Of a DNA stretch of 64,000 bases, positions 8,921-17,528 are shown piece by piece. Position 1 is the first letter of the stretch, and every line of letters starts with the position of its first letter. The position numbers and the translations under genes were made by a program. The notes beneath the pieces were generated by a model that saw only the letters and a list, made by a program, of their open reading frames with translations, was not told the origin of the DNA and made no database searches. The stretch spans positions 1 to 64,000 of the forward strand of contig NZ_JAPDHW010000005.1 in the NCBI RefSeq assembly GCF_025971945.1. Reading direction: 5' to 3'. The DNA is from Chryseobacterium kimseyorum. Its GTDB lineage: Bacteria > Bacteroidota > Bacteroidia > Flavobacteriales > Weeksellaceae.

Positions 8921-9934
8921 ATGCAAGAAAATTTTTCTTTAAAAGCTTATAATACTTTCGGCGTCGACGCAAAAGCAAGATATTTCGCTGCAGTAAATTC
9001 CGTAGAAGAATTAATCAAAACTCTTAAATTCTCGAACGCTCAAGAACTTCCACATCTTTTTCTTGGTGGCGGAAGCAATATCTTATTCACAGAAGACTTT
9101 CAAGGCTTGGCTATTCAGCTAGATTTAAAGGGAATTTCAGAAGAATTCAGTAATGAGAATCAAGTTTTGGTCACTGCACAAGCTGGAGAAAACTGGCATG
9201 AATTTGTGCTGTTTTGTTTAAATAAAAACTACGGCGGACTGGAAAATTTATCTTTAATTCCGGGAAATGTAGGAACTTCACCCATGCAGAATATCGGCGC
9301 TTACGGAACAGAAATAAAAGATGTTTTTGTAAGCTGCAAAGTTTTAAATCTTGAAACCCTGAAAGTTGAAACCTTCGATCTTGAGAAATGCAGATTCGGG
9401 TACAGAGATTCCATTTTTAAGCAGGAAGGAAAAGGAAAATTCGTAATCCTGGAAGTCACTTTCAAATTGACAAGAGAAAACCACGTCATTAAAACTGAAT
9501 ATGGTGCCATCAAAACAGAATTGGAAAATTTAGGTATCGAAAAACCTACCATTCAGGATATTTCGAAAGCAGTCATCAATATCAGACAAAGCAAATTACC
9601 CAACCCAAAAGTTCTTGGAAACGCTGGAAGTTTTTTTAAAAATCCAACAGTTCCTTTAGCTCAGTTTGAAGATTTAAAATTAAAATTCGAAAATATTCAA
9701 GGTTACCCGAACGGAAATTTTGTGAAAGTTCCCGCTGGCTGGCTGATCGAACAATGCGGCTGGAAAGGAAAACAAATCGGCAACGTGGCTTCACACAAAC
9801 TACAGTCTTTAGTGATCATCAACGCGACGGGACATGCTACAGGAAAAGAAATTTTTGATTTCTCCACGATGATTATTGAATCAGTGAAGGAAAAATTCGG
9901 AATTGAACTGGAACGAGAAGTGAATATTATTTAA
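8921..9934 (+). CDS. murB: UDP-N-acetylenolpyruvoylglucosamine reductase
   Basis: 337 aa, close to the E. coli-type (type I) MurB length. It reduces the enolpyruvyl ether of UDP-GlcNAc to UDP-N-acetylmuramate with FAD and NADPH, the second step committed to peptidoglycan. FAD-binding motifs are present: LGGGSNILF, then SLIPGNVGTSPMQNIGAYG. NPKVLGNAGSFFKNP carries the catalytic serine that protonates the intermediate, followed by AGWLIEQCGWKG and a conserved glutamate near the C-terminus (LEREVNI). It is cytosolic. The start agrees with the family N-terminus (SLKAYNTFGVDAKA). Confidence 0.96.
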   Translation: MQENFSLKAYNTFGVDAKARYFAAVNSVEELIKTLKFSNAQELPHLFLGGGSNILFTEDFQGLAIQLDLKGISEEFSNENQVLVTAQAGENWHEFVLFCLNKNYGGLENLSLIPGNVGTSPMQNIGAYGTEIKDVFVSCKVLNLETLKVETFDLEKCRFGYRDSIFKQEGKGKFVILEVTFKLTRENHVIKTEYGAIKTELENLGIEKPTIQDISKAVINIRQSKLPNPKVLGNAGSFFKNPTVPLAQFEDLKLKFENIQGYPNGNFVKVPAGWLIEQCGWKGKQIGNVASHKLQSLVIINATGHATGKEIFDFSTMIIESVKEKFGIELEREVNII

Positions 9935-10046
9935 ATTAAAAAAGATTACCAGCTCATTTTAGAAGCCAAAATTCACTATTTTTAATAATTATTAGTCTTC
10001 AAAATTTAAAATAACCCGGAGACTCCAACATTAAAAATACGCACAA

Positions 10047-10850
10047 ATGAAAATCGCCATCATCGGAGCCGGAAATATGGGCTTATCTTTCTCTAAATCA
10101 TTTCTAAAATACGAACTGATAAAACCTGAAGATCTTCAACTGATTACAAGAAATGAATCTAAAATCTCAAGGATATCAAAAGAATTTCCCAAATCTAAGA
10201 TTTCGATCTTTACTGATGTTCAAAAATTAGATGCAGATTTAATCATCATTGCCGTTAAACCACAGGATTTTCAGCATGTTGCGGAGAATTTTAGTTTTAA
10301 ACTAAAGGAAAACCAAATGATTCTCTCGATCATGGCAGGCATCAAGATCGATAAAATTCAAAAACTGCTGAATCACCAATCCGTAGTAAGAGCCATGCCA
10401 AATTCTCCCACTCTTTTGGGAATGGGAATTACCGGCTACACTTCAGCACAGGGAATTGCTTTCAATGAATTGATGAATATCGAACGACTTTTAAACAGTA
10501 CAGGAAGATCGGTTTACTTGGAAAACGAAGATTTACTTGATGGCGTTACGGCACTTTCAGGAAGCGGACCTGCATATTTCTACTACATTGTAGATGCAAT
10601 GATCAAAGCCGGAACTCAGATGGGAATTGATGAAAATCTTTCAAAACTGTTTGTGAAACAAACCATGCTCGGCGCCTATCATTTAATCAATAATTCCGAG
10701 AAAAATCTTGAAGAACTTATCAAAGACGTTGCATCAAAAGGAGGAACAACTGAGGCAGCTTTAAAAACATTTGAAGACAGCAACCTGAAAGAAATTCTGC
10801 AAAACGGAATTTTAAACGCAGAAAAAAGAGCGAAGGAACTGAATGGATAG
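10047..10850 (+). CDS. proC: Pyrroline-5-carboxylate reductase
   Basis: 267 aa. The Rossmann fold begins with IGAGNMGLSFSKSFLKY, and the later motifs include IIAVKPQDF, VVRAMPNSPTLLGMGITGY and the signature LSGSGPAYFYYIVDAMIKAG. The C-terminal dimerisation helices contain DVASKGGTTEAALKTFED. It makes proline from pyrroline-5-carboxylate with NAD(P)H. Transcribed alone; converges with the VanZ-like gene. Confidence 0.96.
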   Translation: MKIAIIGAGNMGLSFSKSFLKYELIKPEDLQLITRNESKISRISKEFPKSKISIFTDVQKLDADLIIIAVKPQDFQHVAENFSFKLKENQMILSIMAGIKIDKIQKLLNHQSVVRAMPNSPTLLGMGITGYTSAQGIAFNELMNIERLLNSTGRSVYLENEDLLDGVTALSGSGPAYFYYIVDAMIKAGTQMGIDENLSKLFVKQTMLGAYHLINNSEKNLEELIKDVASKGGTTEAALKTFEDSNLKEILQNGILNAEKRAKELNG

Positions 10851-10884
10851 TCTTACATAATTTTAAAAGGAAAGGAATTTTCAG

Positions 10885-11310
10885 TTACACAACCAAAAAT
10901 TTAAGACGTAATTCGATAAACCTAAAGATTTTCCAACCTAAATATACTCCAAGAGTATTGAGGATGATATCGTCAATATCAAAAACTCCCATCCTCGAAA
11001 AATACTGAAGCGCCTCTACGATCACAATTGCAGAAACAAAGGCTATAATAAGACTTTTCAGATCTTTTAATTGAGGAAAGACCCAGCCTAAAAATCCGAA
11101 AGGAATAAACATGACTACATTGCCTAAGACAATTTTTACAATATTAAACCAGCTCACCGTTCCTTTGATAAACCAAATCGTGGAAACTACAGGCTGAAAT
11201 CTTACAATATTATCGTCATACTGAAATCTTCCCATCCCGAAAAACATCAGATAGAGCAGAAAAACAGTGTATGGTACAATAATAAATTTATAAAATTTCT
11301 TTAACATCAT
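10885..11310 (-). CDS. VanZ-like membrane protein
   Basis: 141 aa from ATG 11310. The frame extends to a TTG at 11316, but that codon lies inside the TAACTTTG -7 box, so it cannot be the start. Four hydrophobic segments are seen (about 6-24, 57-75, 82-103, 112-131), and the VanZ-like IPFGFLGWVFPQLKD loop and the FDIDDIILNTLGVYLGW C-terminal motif are clear. Named for the teicoplanin-resistance protein VanZ, but most family members have no known role and this gene is not in a van cluster. Confidence 0.85.
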   Translation of the reverse strand: MMLKKFYKFIIVPYTVFLLYLMFFGMGRFQYDDNIVRFQPVVSTIWFIKGTVSWFNIVKIVLGNVVMFIPFGFLGWVFPQLKDLKSLIIAFVSAIVIVEALQYFSRMGVFDIDDIILNTLGVYLGWKIFRFIELRLKFLVV

Positions 11311-11313
11311 TTG

Positions 11314-11321
11314 CAAAGTTA
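11314..11321 (-). promoter_or_regulatory. -7 box of the VanZ-like gene
   Basis: The minus strand reads TAACTTTG directly before ATG 11310, so the mRNA is probably leaderless or nearly so. It faces the lnt box 16 bp away. Confidence 0.55.
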
Positions 11322-11337
11322 TTCATTTCAAAAGCAT

Positions 11338-11345
11338 TAAATTTG
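11338..11345 (+). promoter_or_regulatory. -7 box (TAAATTTG) of lnt
   Basis: TAAATTTG matches TAnnTTTG 17 bp ahead of ATG 11363, back-to-back with the VanZ-like promoter. Confidence 0.55.
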
Positions 11346-11362
11346 TGTGTTAAAATAATTTA

Positions 11363-13003
11363 ATGAAATACGTTTTACTTACGCTCATTTCAGCGATGCT
11401 TCTGTCCATCTCCTGGCCCACTTACGGACTTCCGTTTTTTATATTTTTCGCACTTGTTCCACTTTTGATGATGGAACATGGTGTATCAAAATTTTCTCCG
11501 TTTAAGAGAAAAAGCTGGGTGGTTTTCGGACTTTCCTATTTATGTTTTATTATCTGGAATATCGTGACCACAGGCTGGCTGTATGGTTCTAAAAACCCCG
11601 ACGGAAGCCATTCGATGATGGCGGTTATCTTTCCGGTTTTGGTTAATTCTTTTTTATATTCATTGGTATTTCAATGTTATCACTGGTACAAAAATGCTCA
11701 GGGAAGCTATTGGGGACTGGCTTTTTTCGTAGCCATATGGATGAGTTTTGAGAAATTCCATCTGAATTGGGAATTCACCTGGCCTTGGTTAAATTTAGGA
11801 AATGTCTTTTCAGATTACCCACAGTTTATTCAATGGTACGATACTTTAGGCGCAACAGGCGGAAGCTTCTGGATCTTACTGACAAATGTTTTGATATTTT
11901 ACACCATCAGAGTTTATGAAGCTGGAAGAAAAAGGAAAGCTCTGATCACAAATTCAGCGATTGTAGCTTTATTAATTATTCTTCCGATGATCATTTCTCT
12001 CGTGAAATTTAATAATTTTAACGAAAAACCAATTGGTCAGGTCAATGTATTAATGCTGCAGCCTGCTCTAGATCCGTACGCTGAAAAATATTCTACTGAT
12101 AGTACGATTATCGTCCGCGAGCTTTTGGCTCTTGCTGAAGAAAATAGCAAAGGGAAAATTGATTACTTCATTGCCCCGGAAACCGCGCTCCCAGGGAGCG
12201 GATCAATTTCAGAGACAGCATTTGAAAAAAGCGAAGTTCTGAACAATGTAAAAGGATTTTTAGCAAAACACCCGGGCTCGGTTTTCACAACAGGAATTTC
12301 TTCTCACAGATATTATAAAAGCAATGAAAATTTACCAAAAGAAGCCTATCAACTAAGCCCGGAACTGTGGGTTGAAAGATATAATTCTGCAGTACAAGTT
12401 ATTCCAAACCAAAAGGTTCAGGTATATCACAAAGGAAAACTGGTTCCTGGTGTTGAGATCTTCCCTTACATGAGCGTTTTTAAACCTCTTTTAGGTGATG
12501 CCATGATTAATCTAGGCGGAACAGTAGCCTCTTTGGGTACAGACAAAGAACGTTTAGCTTTTTCTAATCCTTACAACAAAGGAAAAATTGCTCCCATTAT
12601 CTGCTATGAAAGTATTTACGGAGAATTCGTTACTGACTATGTTAAAAAAGGAGCCAACTTCTTAGCAATCGTTACCAACGATTCCTGGTGGGGCGTTACG
12701 GAAGGACACAAGCAACTCTTATCCTACGCAAGACTGAGAGCCATTGAAACAAGAAGAGAAATCGCAAGATCAGCAAACAGCGGAATTTCTGCACACATCA
12801 ATGCAAAAGGAGAAATTCTGGAAGATACTTTTTATGGTGATAAAACTGCTTTGTTTGCTAAAGTGAACCTATATGACAATGAAACTTTTTATGTAAAATC
12901 CGGAGATCTATTGACTCGATTCTCTATATTCTCTTTTGGCTTCCTACTTTTTTATTTTTTAATTAAATGGATTCAGAATAAATTTCAGAAAAAGAAATCT
13001 TAA
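11363..13003 (+). CDS. lnt: Apolipoprotein N-acyltransferase
   Basis: 546 aa integral inner-membrane enzyme that adds the third acyl chain to diacylated lipoproteins, fitting the many lipoproteins in the window. Several membrane segments fill residues 1-225. The periplasmic nitrilase-like domain (about 230-510) carries the Glu-Lys-Cys triad: E in FIAPETALPG, K in YHKGKLVPGVE, C in IICYESIYGE. A last membrane segment (FSIFSFGFLLFYFLIKW) precedes a basic tail. Full length for the family. Confidence 0.95.
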   Translation: MKYVLLTLISAMLLSISWPTYGLPFFIFFALVPLLMMEHGVSKFSPFKRKSWVVFGLSYLCFIIWNIVTTGWLYGSKNPDGSHSMMAVIFPVLVNSFLYSLVFQCYHWYKNAQGSYWGLAFFVAIWMSFEKFHLNWEFTWPWLNLGNVFSDYPQFIQWYDTLGATGGSFWILLTNVLIFYTIRVYEAGRKRKALITNSAIVALLIILPMIISLVKFNNFNEKPIGQVNVLMLQPALDPYAEKYSTDSTIIVRELLALAEENSKGKIDYFIAPETALPGSGSISETAFEKSEVLNNVKGFLAKHPGSVFTTGISSHRYYKSNENLPKEAYQLSPELWVERYNSAVQVIPNQKVQVYHKGKLVPGVEIFPYMSVFKPLLGDAMINLGGTVASLGTDKERLAFSNPYNKGKIAPIICYESIYGEFVTDYVKKGANFLAIVTNDSWWGVTEGHKQLLSYARLRAIETRREIARSANSGISAHINAKGEILEDTFYGDKTALFAKVNLYDNETFYVKSGDLLTRFSIFSFGFLLFYFLIKWIQNKFQKKKS

Positions 13004-13136
13004 AAATATATCTTTATAATTCAGGAGAAAAATTTTAAAACGGCTAAATATCGCTGTATTAAACAAATATTAAATTAAAATTGGTTCAGAATAAAAATAA
13101 AAGACAAATAATTATTATAAAAGTTTTACATAAAAC

Positions 13137-13167
13137 TTGTCTGTCTAAAAAATAATTCGTTATTTTG
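13137..13167 (+). promoter_or_regulatory. Probable promoter of the rpmB operon
   Basis: TTG (13137-13139), 21 nt, then TATTTTG (13161-13167), a one-base-shorter relative of TAnnTTTG, 36 bp before rpmB. Confidence 0.4.
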
Positions 13168-13203
13168 CAACCTCAAATATTATACAAATAAGAACATCGA
13201 GAT

Positions 13204-13446
13204 ATGTCAAGAATTTGCCAGATAACAGGAAAGCGTGCAATGGTTGGTAACAACGTTTCCCACGCTAATAACAAAACGAAGCGTCGTTTTGAAATTAACT
13301 TATTGGAAAAGAAATTTTACCTTCCAGAGCAAGACAAGCACGTTACGCTAAAAGTTTCAGCTCATGGATTGAGAATCATTAACAAGATTGGAATCGAAGA
13401 AGCTATCGAAAGAGGCATCAGAGAAGGATTGATTAAAAAGAACTAA
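13204..13446 (+). CDS. rpmB: 50S ribosomal protein L28
   Basis: 80 aa, basic. [20 protein letters not shown] is the classic L28 start, and [18 protein letters not shown] follows. A component of the large ribosomal subunit. It heads a three-gene operon with rpmG 3 bp downstream and the DUF4295 gene after that. Confidence 0.97.
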   Translation: MSRICQITGKRAMVGNNVSHANNKTKRRFEINLLEKKFYLPEQDKHVTLKVSAHGLRIINKIGIEEAIERGIREGLIKKN

Positions 13447-13449
13447 ATC

Positions 13450-13632
13450 ATGGCAAAAAAAGGAAATAGAGTTCAAGTAATTCTTGAATGTACAGAGCAC
13501 AAAGAAAGTGGTATGCCGGGAATGTCTAGATACATTTCTACAAAAAATAAAAAGAACACTACAGAAAGATTGGAATTGAAAAAATACAATCCTGTTCTTA
13601 AGAGATCTACCCTTCACAAAGAAATCAAGTAA
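13450..13632 (+). CDS. rpmG: 50S ribosomal protein L33, zinc-free type
   Basis: 60 aa. [20 protein letters not shown] and [20 protein letters not shown] are L33 motifs. The two CxxC pairs of zinc-binding L33 are missing (only one Cys, in LECTEH), so this is the C-minus form. It is cotranscribed with rpmB. Confidence 0.96.
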   Translation: MAKKGNRVQVILECTEHKESGMPGMSRYISTKNKKNTTERLELKKYNPVLKRSTLHKEIK

Positions 13633-13651
13633 TTTATAAATATAATTTACC

Positions 13652-13804
13652 ATGGCAAAGAAAGTAGTAGCAACCCTACAAAGCGGACAGTCAAAAAAAA
13701 TGACTAAAGTTGTGAAAATGGTGAAGTCTTCTAAATCAGAAGCTTACGTTTTCGAAGAAAAAGTAATGAATGCAGACGAAGTGGATGCTTATTTGAAAAA
13801 ATAA
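13652..13804 (+). CDS. DUF4295 family small basic protein
   Basis: 50 aa, starting MAKKVVATLQSGQSKKMTKV at ATG 13652 and ending at TAA 13804. It is Lys-rich with an acidic C-terminal half (MNADEVDAYLKK). DUF4295 proteins occur in Bacteroidota right after rpmB-rpmG. Size, charge and position suggest a ribosome-associated protein, but no function is established. Third gene of the operon, followed by a terminator. Confidence 0.88.
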   Translation: MAKKVVATLQSGQSKKMTKVVKMVKSSKSEAYVFEEKVMNADEVDAYLKK

Positions 13805-13828
13805 TCAGTTACTTTATTTACAATACAG

Positions 13829-13857
13829 AAACTACTCATATTTTGGGTAGTTTTTTT
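13829..13857 (+). terminator. Terminator of the rpmB-rpmG-DUF4295 operon
   Basis: AAACTACTCA/TGGGTAGTTT stem with a short loop, followed by T7. Confidence 0.8.
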
Positions 13858-13859
13858 GT

Positions 13860-13867
13860 TATCTTTG
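13860..13867 (+). promoter_or_regulatory. -7 box (TATCTTTG), probably for ftsY
   Basis: A perfect TAnnTTTG begins 3 bp after the terminator T-run, 122 bp before ftsY, implying a leader of about 115 nt. Confidence 0.5.
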
Positions 13868-13989
13868 CTTTTAATACGCTGGGTGTCGGATGTGTGATGC
13901 TAGATGTTTACATAGTGTAGAAAACGTTTGTGAACATTATCTTGCAACTCACTGCATCCTACAATAAATTAAATTCCATAATTCATAAG

Positions 13990-14943
13990 ATGAGTTGGTT
14001 TAAAAATATTTTTAAAAAAGAAGAAAAAGAAACTTTAGATAAAGGTTTGGAAAAATCGAATCAGGGATTCTTTGAAAAAATGACTAAAGCTGTAGTCGGC
14101 AAAAGCAAAGTAGATGACGAGGTTCTAGATGATCTCGAAGAAATACTTATCGCTTCCGACGTCGGCGCGTCTACCACCATCAAAATCATCCAAAGAATTG
14201 AAGAACGTATTGCAAGAGACAAATACGTTAATACAAGCGAATTGGATCGTATTCTGCGCGAGGAAATCTCAGGATTACTTTTGGAAAATCCGCAGGCAAA
14301 CACAGGCAATATCGACACTTCAAAAAAACCTTACGTCATTATGGTCGTAGGCGTAAACGGTGTTGGAAAAACCACAACAATTGGTAAACTAGCTCATCAG
14401 TTTAAGGCTGATGGTAAAAAAGTTATTCTGGGAGCAGGAGACACCTTCCGTGCTGCTGCAGTTGATCAGCTGACCATATGGAGTGAAAGAGCCGGTGTTA
14501 CGATTGTAAAGCAGGAAATGGGTTCTGACCCAGCGTCTGTTGCGTTTGACACGGTACAGAGCGCAGTTGCTCAAAATGCAGATGTTGTTATCATTGATAC
14601 TGCGGGAAGACTTCACAATAAAATCAATTTGATGAATGAACTTTCTAAAATCAAAAGAGTGATGCAGAAAGTGATCCCCGATGCTCCGCATGAAATCTTA
14701 TTGGTATTGGATGGCTCAACAGGTCAGAATGCTTTTGAACAGGCAAAACAATTCACAGCAGCTACTGAAGTGAATGCTTTGGCGGTAACAAAATTAGACG
14801 GAACAGCAAAAGGCGGTGTGGTGATCGGAATCTCTGATCAGTTCCAGATTCCTGTAAAATATATAGGTGTTGGCGAGAAGATGCAGGACCTTCAATTATT
14901 TAATGGTACAGAGTTTGTAGACTCATTCTTCAAGAAGAGATAA
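13990..14943 (+). CDS. ftsY: Signal recognition particle receptor
   Basis: 317 aa from ATG 13990 (MSWFKNIFKKEEKETLDKGL), the usual FtsY start in this group; the frame is open 60 bp further up but that stretch does not look like protein. It lacks the long acidic A domain of E. coli FtsY. The N domain covers about 1-95. The SRP GTPase motifs are GVNGVGKTTTIGKLA (G1), GDTFRAAAVDQL, DTAGRLHNKINLMNEL (G3), TKLDGTAKGG (G4) and GVGEKMQDLQLF. It docks SRP-ribosome complexes at the inner membrane. Confidence 0.96.
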   Translation: MSWFKNIFKKEEKETLDKGLEKSNQGFFEKMTKAVVGKSKVDDEVLDDLEEILIASDVGASTTIKIIQRIEERIARDKYVNTSELDRILREEISGLLLENPQANTGNIDTSKKPYVIMVVGVNGVGKTTTIGKLAHQFKADGKKVILGAGDTFRAAAVDQLTIWSERAGVTIVKQEMGSDPASVAFDTVQSAVAQNADVVIIDTAGRLHNKINLMNELSKIKRVMQKVIPDAPHEILLVLDGSTGQNAFEQAKQFTAATEVNALAVTKLDGTAKGGVVIGISDQFQIPVKYIGVGEKMQDLQLFNGTEFVDSFFKKR

Positions 14944-15000
14944 CTAATCTTTATTTCTTGAAAAATAAACCAAATTCATTAACATTAAAAAATTTAAACA

Positions 15001-15252
15001 ATGGGGATTTTAACATGGATCATTTTCGGCCTTATCGCAGGCGCAATCGCAAAAGCACTACATCCAGGTAATGACCCTGGAGGATGGGTAATCACAATTA
15101 TCATCGGTATCTTGGGAAGTATGCTAGGTGGATGGATCGGATCAATGATATTCGGAGTTGACGTAACGGGATTTAACTTTTCAAGTTTCCTAGTTGCAAT
15201 TGGTGGTTCAGTTCTTTTACTTGCAATCTACAGGATGGTAACTAAGAAATAA
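15001..15252 (+). CDS. GlsB/YeaQ/YmgE-type stress-response membrane protein
   Basis: 83 aa with three hydrophobic segments rich in Gly (ILTWIIFGLIAGAIAKAL, WVITIIIGILGSMLGGWIG, SFLVAIGGSVLLLAIYRMV). HPGNDPGG between segments 1 and 2 is the family motif. Such proteins are linked to general stress in other bacteria; the exact role is unknown. It ends at a strong bidirectional terminator shared with sppA. Confidence 0.9.
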   Translation: MGILTWIIFGLIAGAIAKALHPGNDPGGWVITIIIGILGSMLGGWIGSMIFGVDVTGFNFSSFLVAIGGSVLLLAIYRMVTKK

Positions 15253-15269
15253 CAAACTTAAAAAAAATA

Positions 15270-15306
15270 AAAAGCCGGATTTGAAAATTTCAAATCCGGC
15301 TTTTTT
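15270..15306. terminator. Bidirectional terminator
   Basis: A 13-bp perfect inverted repeat (GCCGGATTTGAAA/TTTCAAATCCGGC, 15274-15300) is flanked by A-rich sequence on the left and T6 on the right. It serves the GlsB-like gene and sppA, which converge here. Confidence 0.92.
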
Positions 15307-15320
15307 ATGCGCAATATAAT

Positions 15321-17075
15321 TTAGTTGATTTTAATCTGATAAGGCATTTCCATTTTCACTTCAGACTTCAGTTTTTTGTCTGTAATCTGCTCTAAGATTT
15401 CGTAGTTTGCTTTACCAATTTTATTTTTAATCACTTTTGCAGAAATATCATCTTCATTTAAATCTGAGAAGATCTGTTCAAATGCAGTCATTTTCTTCGG
15501 ATAAGAAGATACATTGTATGATTTTAAACTGGCTTTCTGTGCTGCAAATTTCACCGCATCTTCCAAGCTTCCCAATTCGTCAACCAAACCGATTTGTTTT
15601 GCACGGGTCCCGCTCCAAACTCTCCCTCCACCGATTGCATCAATGTCTTCAAAAGATCTTTTTCTGTTTTGAGTCACAAAATATACGAATCTTTTATAAG
15701 TACCTTCAACACTTCTTGTCATTAAATTTACTCCATAAGGTGTCAATCCGTTTAATGAAGAATAGTATGCTGAGTTTGCATTTGTTGCAACAATATCAGA
15801 ACGTACTCCATTTCTATTAGCCAAATCTTTGAAGTAAGGCATTACCCCAAAAACACCGATCGATCCGGTTAGTGTATTGGGTTCAGAATAAATTTTATCT
15901 GCTGCCATTGCAATATAATAACCGCCAGAAGCTGCATAATCTCCAAAAGAAACAACCAAAGGCTTTTTCTTCTTTAATTGTTGAAGTTCAAATAATATTT
16001 CATCTGAAGCATTTGCACTTCCACCCGGAGAATTAATTCTTAATACTACTGCTTTTATTTTTTTGTCATCCTGAAGTTCTTTGATATATTTAATATACTT
16101 GTCAGAATAAATTTCGCTGTATTCATCACCATTATTAATAGAACCTGATGCATACAGTACCGCAATTGTCTCTCCGGATTTATCTTTATCAGAATAAGAA
16201 TCGATATACTTAGTCAGAGAGATTTTATTTAATTTATCATCTTCCTTAAGGCTTAACTTGGTTCTGATCATCTGATCATACTCAGTTTTTTGAATCAGTT
16301 TGTCCGCCAATTTATGCTGTAAACTTAAATCAGGAATCATCCCATAAAGACTGTCAACTACAGTTTTGAATTGATTGACATCCATTTTTCTGGAACTTGC
16401 AATTTTAGAAGCTGTGTTATCCCAAATATCATTAAGAAGTGTACTTAACTGTTCTTTATTTTCGGGAGAGATATCATTTCTCAAGAATGGCTCAACCGCG
16501 GATTTGAATTTACCGTGACGGATAACTTCGATACCGATCCCGTATTTCTCAGCAAAATCTTTGAAGAAAGTAACTTCCGTCGCAAGACCTTTCAGTTCAA
16601 TTCCACCGGAAGGATTAAGATAGTACTGGTCAGCAACTGATCCTAAGTAATAAGAAGACTGCGAAACCGCATTACCATATGCATATACGAATTTTCCACT
16701 CTTTTTAAAATCTTGGATAGCAGCTCTTAAATCGTCAATCTGAGTGATGCCTGCATTAAGATTATCAACCTCAATACTTATTCCTTTGATATTATCATCA
16801 GTTTTCGCTTTTCGCACTGCCTCTAAAGCATCATATATAAGGATGCTTGTGTTTTTATCACTGACATTGAAAATACTCTGCTGATCTTCTGTAGGACTGT
16901 CGATGATATCTGTTTTAAGATTAATAGTTAAAACAGAATTCTTTTTTACACTCACAGATTTATCATTACTCATGGATCCAAACGCAATCATGACAATAAA
17001 AAAGAAGAAAAATACCACGCACAGTACCACAATTGCAACTATATTTGCCAGTACATTTTTAAAGAAACTCTTCAT
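15321..17075 (-). CDS. sppA: Signal peptide peptidase SppA, 67K type
   Basis: 584 aa from ATG 17075 (MKSFFKNVLANIVAIVVLCV); the open frame extends upstream across folK on the other strand but without family similarity. One N-terminal membrane anchor (about 8-35) is followed by two tandem S49 domains. The catalytic lysine lies in the first repeat (RHGKFKSAVEPFLR) and the nucleophilic serine in the second (GDYAASGGYYIAMAAD). It degrades leftover signal peptides in the inner membrane. Only 19 bp separate its ATG from that of divergent folK. Confidence 0.94.
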   Translation of the reverse strand: MKSFFKNVLANIVAIVVLCVVFFFFFIVMIAFGSMSNDKSVSVKKNSVLTINLKTDIIDSPTEDQQSIFNVSDKNTSILIYDALEAVRKAKTDDNIKGISIEVDNLNAGITQIDDLRAAIQDFKKSGKFVYAYGNAVSQSSYYLGSVADQYYLNPSGGIELKGLATEVTFFKDFAEKYGIGIEVIRHGKFKSAVEPFLRNDISPENKEQLSTLLNDIWDNTASKIASSRKMDVNQFKTVVDSLYGMIPDLSLQHKLADKLIQKTEYDQMIRTKLSLKEDDKLNKISLTKYIDSYSDKDKSGETIAVLYASGSINNGDEYSEIYSDKYIKYIKELQDDKKIKAVVLRINSPGGSANASDEILFELQQLKKKKPLVVSFGDYAASGGYYIAMAADKIYSEPNTLTGSIGVFGVMPYFKDLANRNGVRSDIVATNANSAYYSSLNGLTPYGVNLMTRSVEGTYKRFVYFVTQNRKRSFEDIDAIGGGRVWSGTRAKQIGLVDELGSLEDAVKFAAQKASLKSYNVSSYPKKMTAFEQIFSDLNEDDISAKVIKNKIGKANYEILEQITDKKLKSEVKMEMPYQIKIN

Positions 17076-17094
17076 AAAATAATCATTTTTCAAT

Positions 17095-17508
17095 ATGTCG
17101 CAACATAAGGTCGTTTTGTTACTGGGAAGTAATATTGGTGATAAAAAAAATAACATTGATACTGCTTTATGCAGATTAAAAGAGGCAGGTGAAATATTAA
17201 AAAATAGTGAATATTTGACATCTGAGCCTGTAGAATTTGTAAGTTCCAATAATTTTTGTAATATTGCAACAATAATATTTACGCATTTATCGCCGATTCA
17301 GTTACTTAATTATATAAAGAAAATTGAAATTGAAATGGGCAGAGTTAATGATTCGAAAATATCAGGAGGCTACACGGATAGAATTATTGATATTGACATC
17401 ATTAAATATAATGAGTTAAAATTCACTTCAAAAAGGTTAGAGATCCCTCATAAAAAACATCTTTTTGAAAGGGAATTTTCTAGAATATTATTAAAAGATT
17501 TTATTTAA
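17095..17508 (+). CDS. folK: 6-hydroxymethyl-7,8-dihydropterin pyrophosphokinase
   Basis: 137 aa, slightly short. Family landmarks are LLLGSNIGDKKNNI at the N-terminus, SEPVEF, NFCNIATII and the ATP/Mg motif YTDRIIDIDIIKYN, with IPHKKHLFEREF near the end. It transfers pyrophosphate from ATP to hydroxymethyl-dihydropterin in folate synthesis; folB, the preceding step, is at 47.1 kb. The two OmpA-type genes start 20 bp downstream but are functionally unrelated. Confidence 0.93.
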   Translation: MSQHKVVLLLGSNIGDKKNNIDTALCRLKEAGEILKNSEYLTSEPVEFVSSNNFCNIATIIFTHLSPIQLLNYIKKIEIEMGRVNDSKISGGYTDRIIDIDIIKYNELKFTSKRLEIPHKKHLFEREFSRILLKDFI

Positions 17509-17528
17509 TCAAAAACATAAAACATTGT

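Noticed and set aside
17076..17249. Upstream extension of sppA over folK
   Set aside because: The extension lacks membrane-anchor logic and would overlap most of the folK N-terminal region; ATG 17075 gives the standard anchor.
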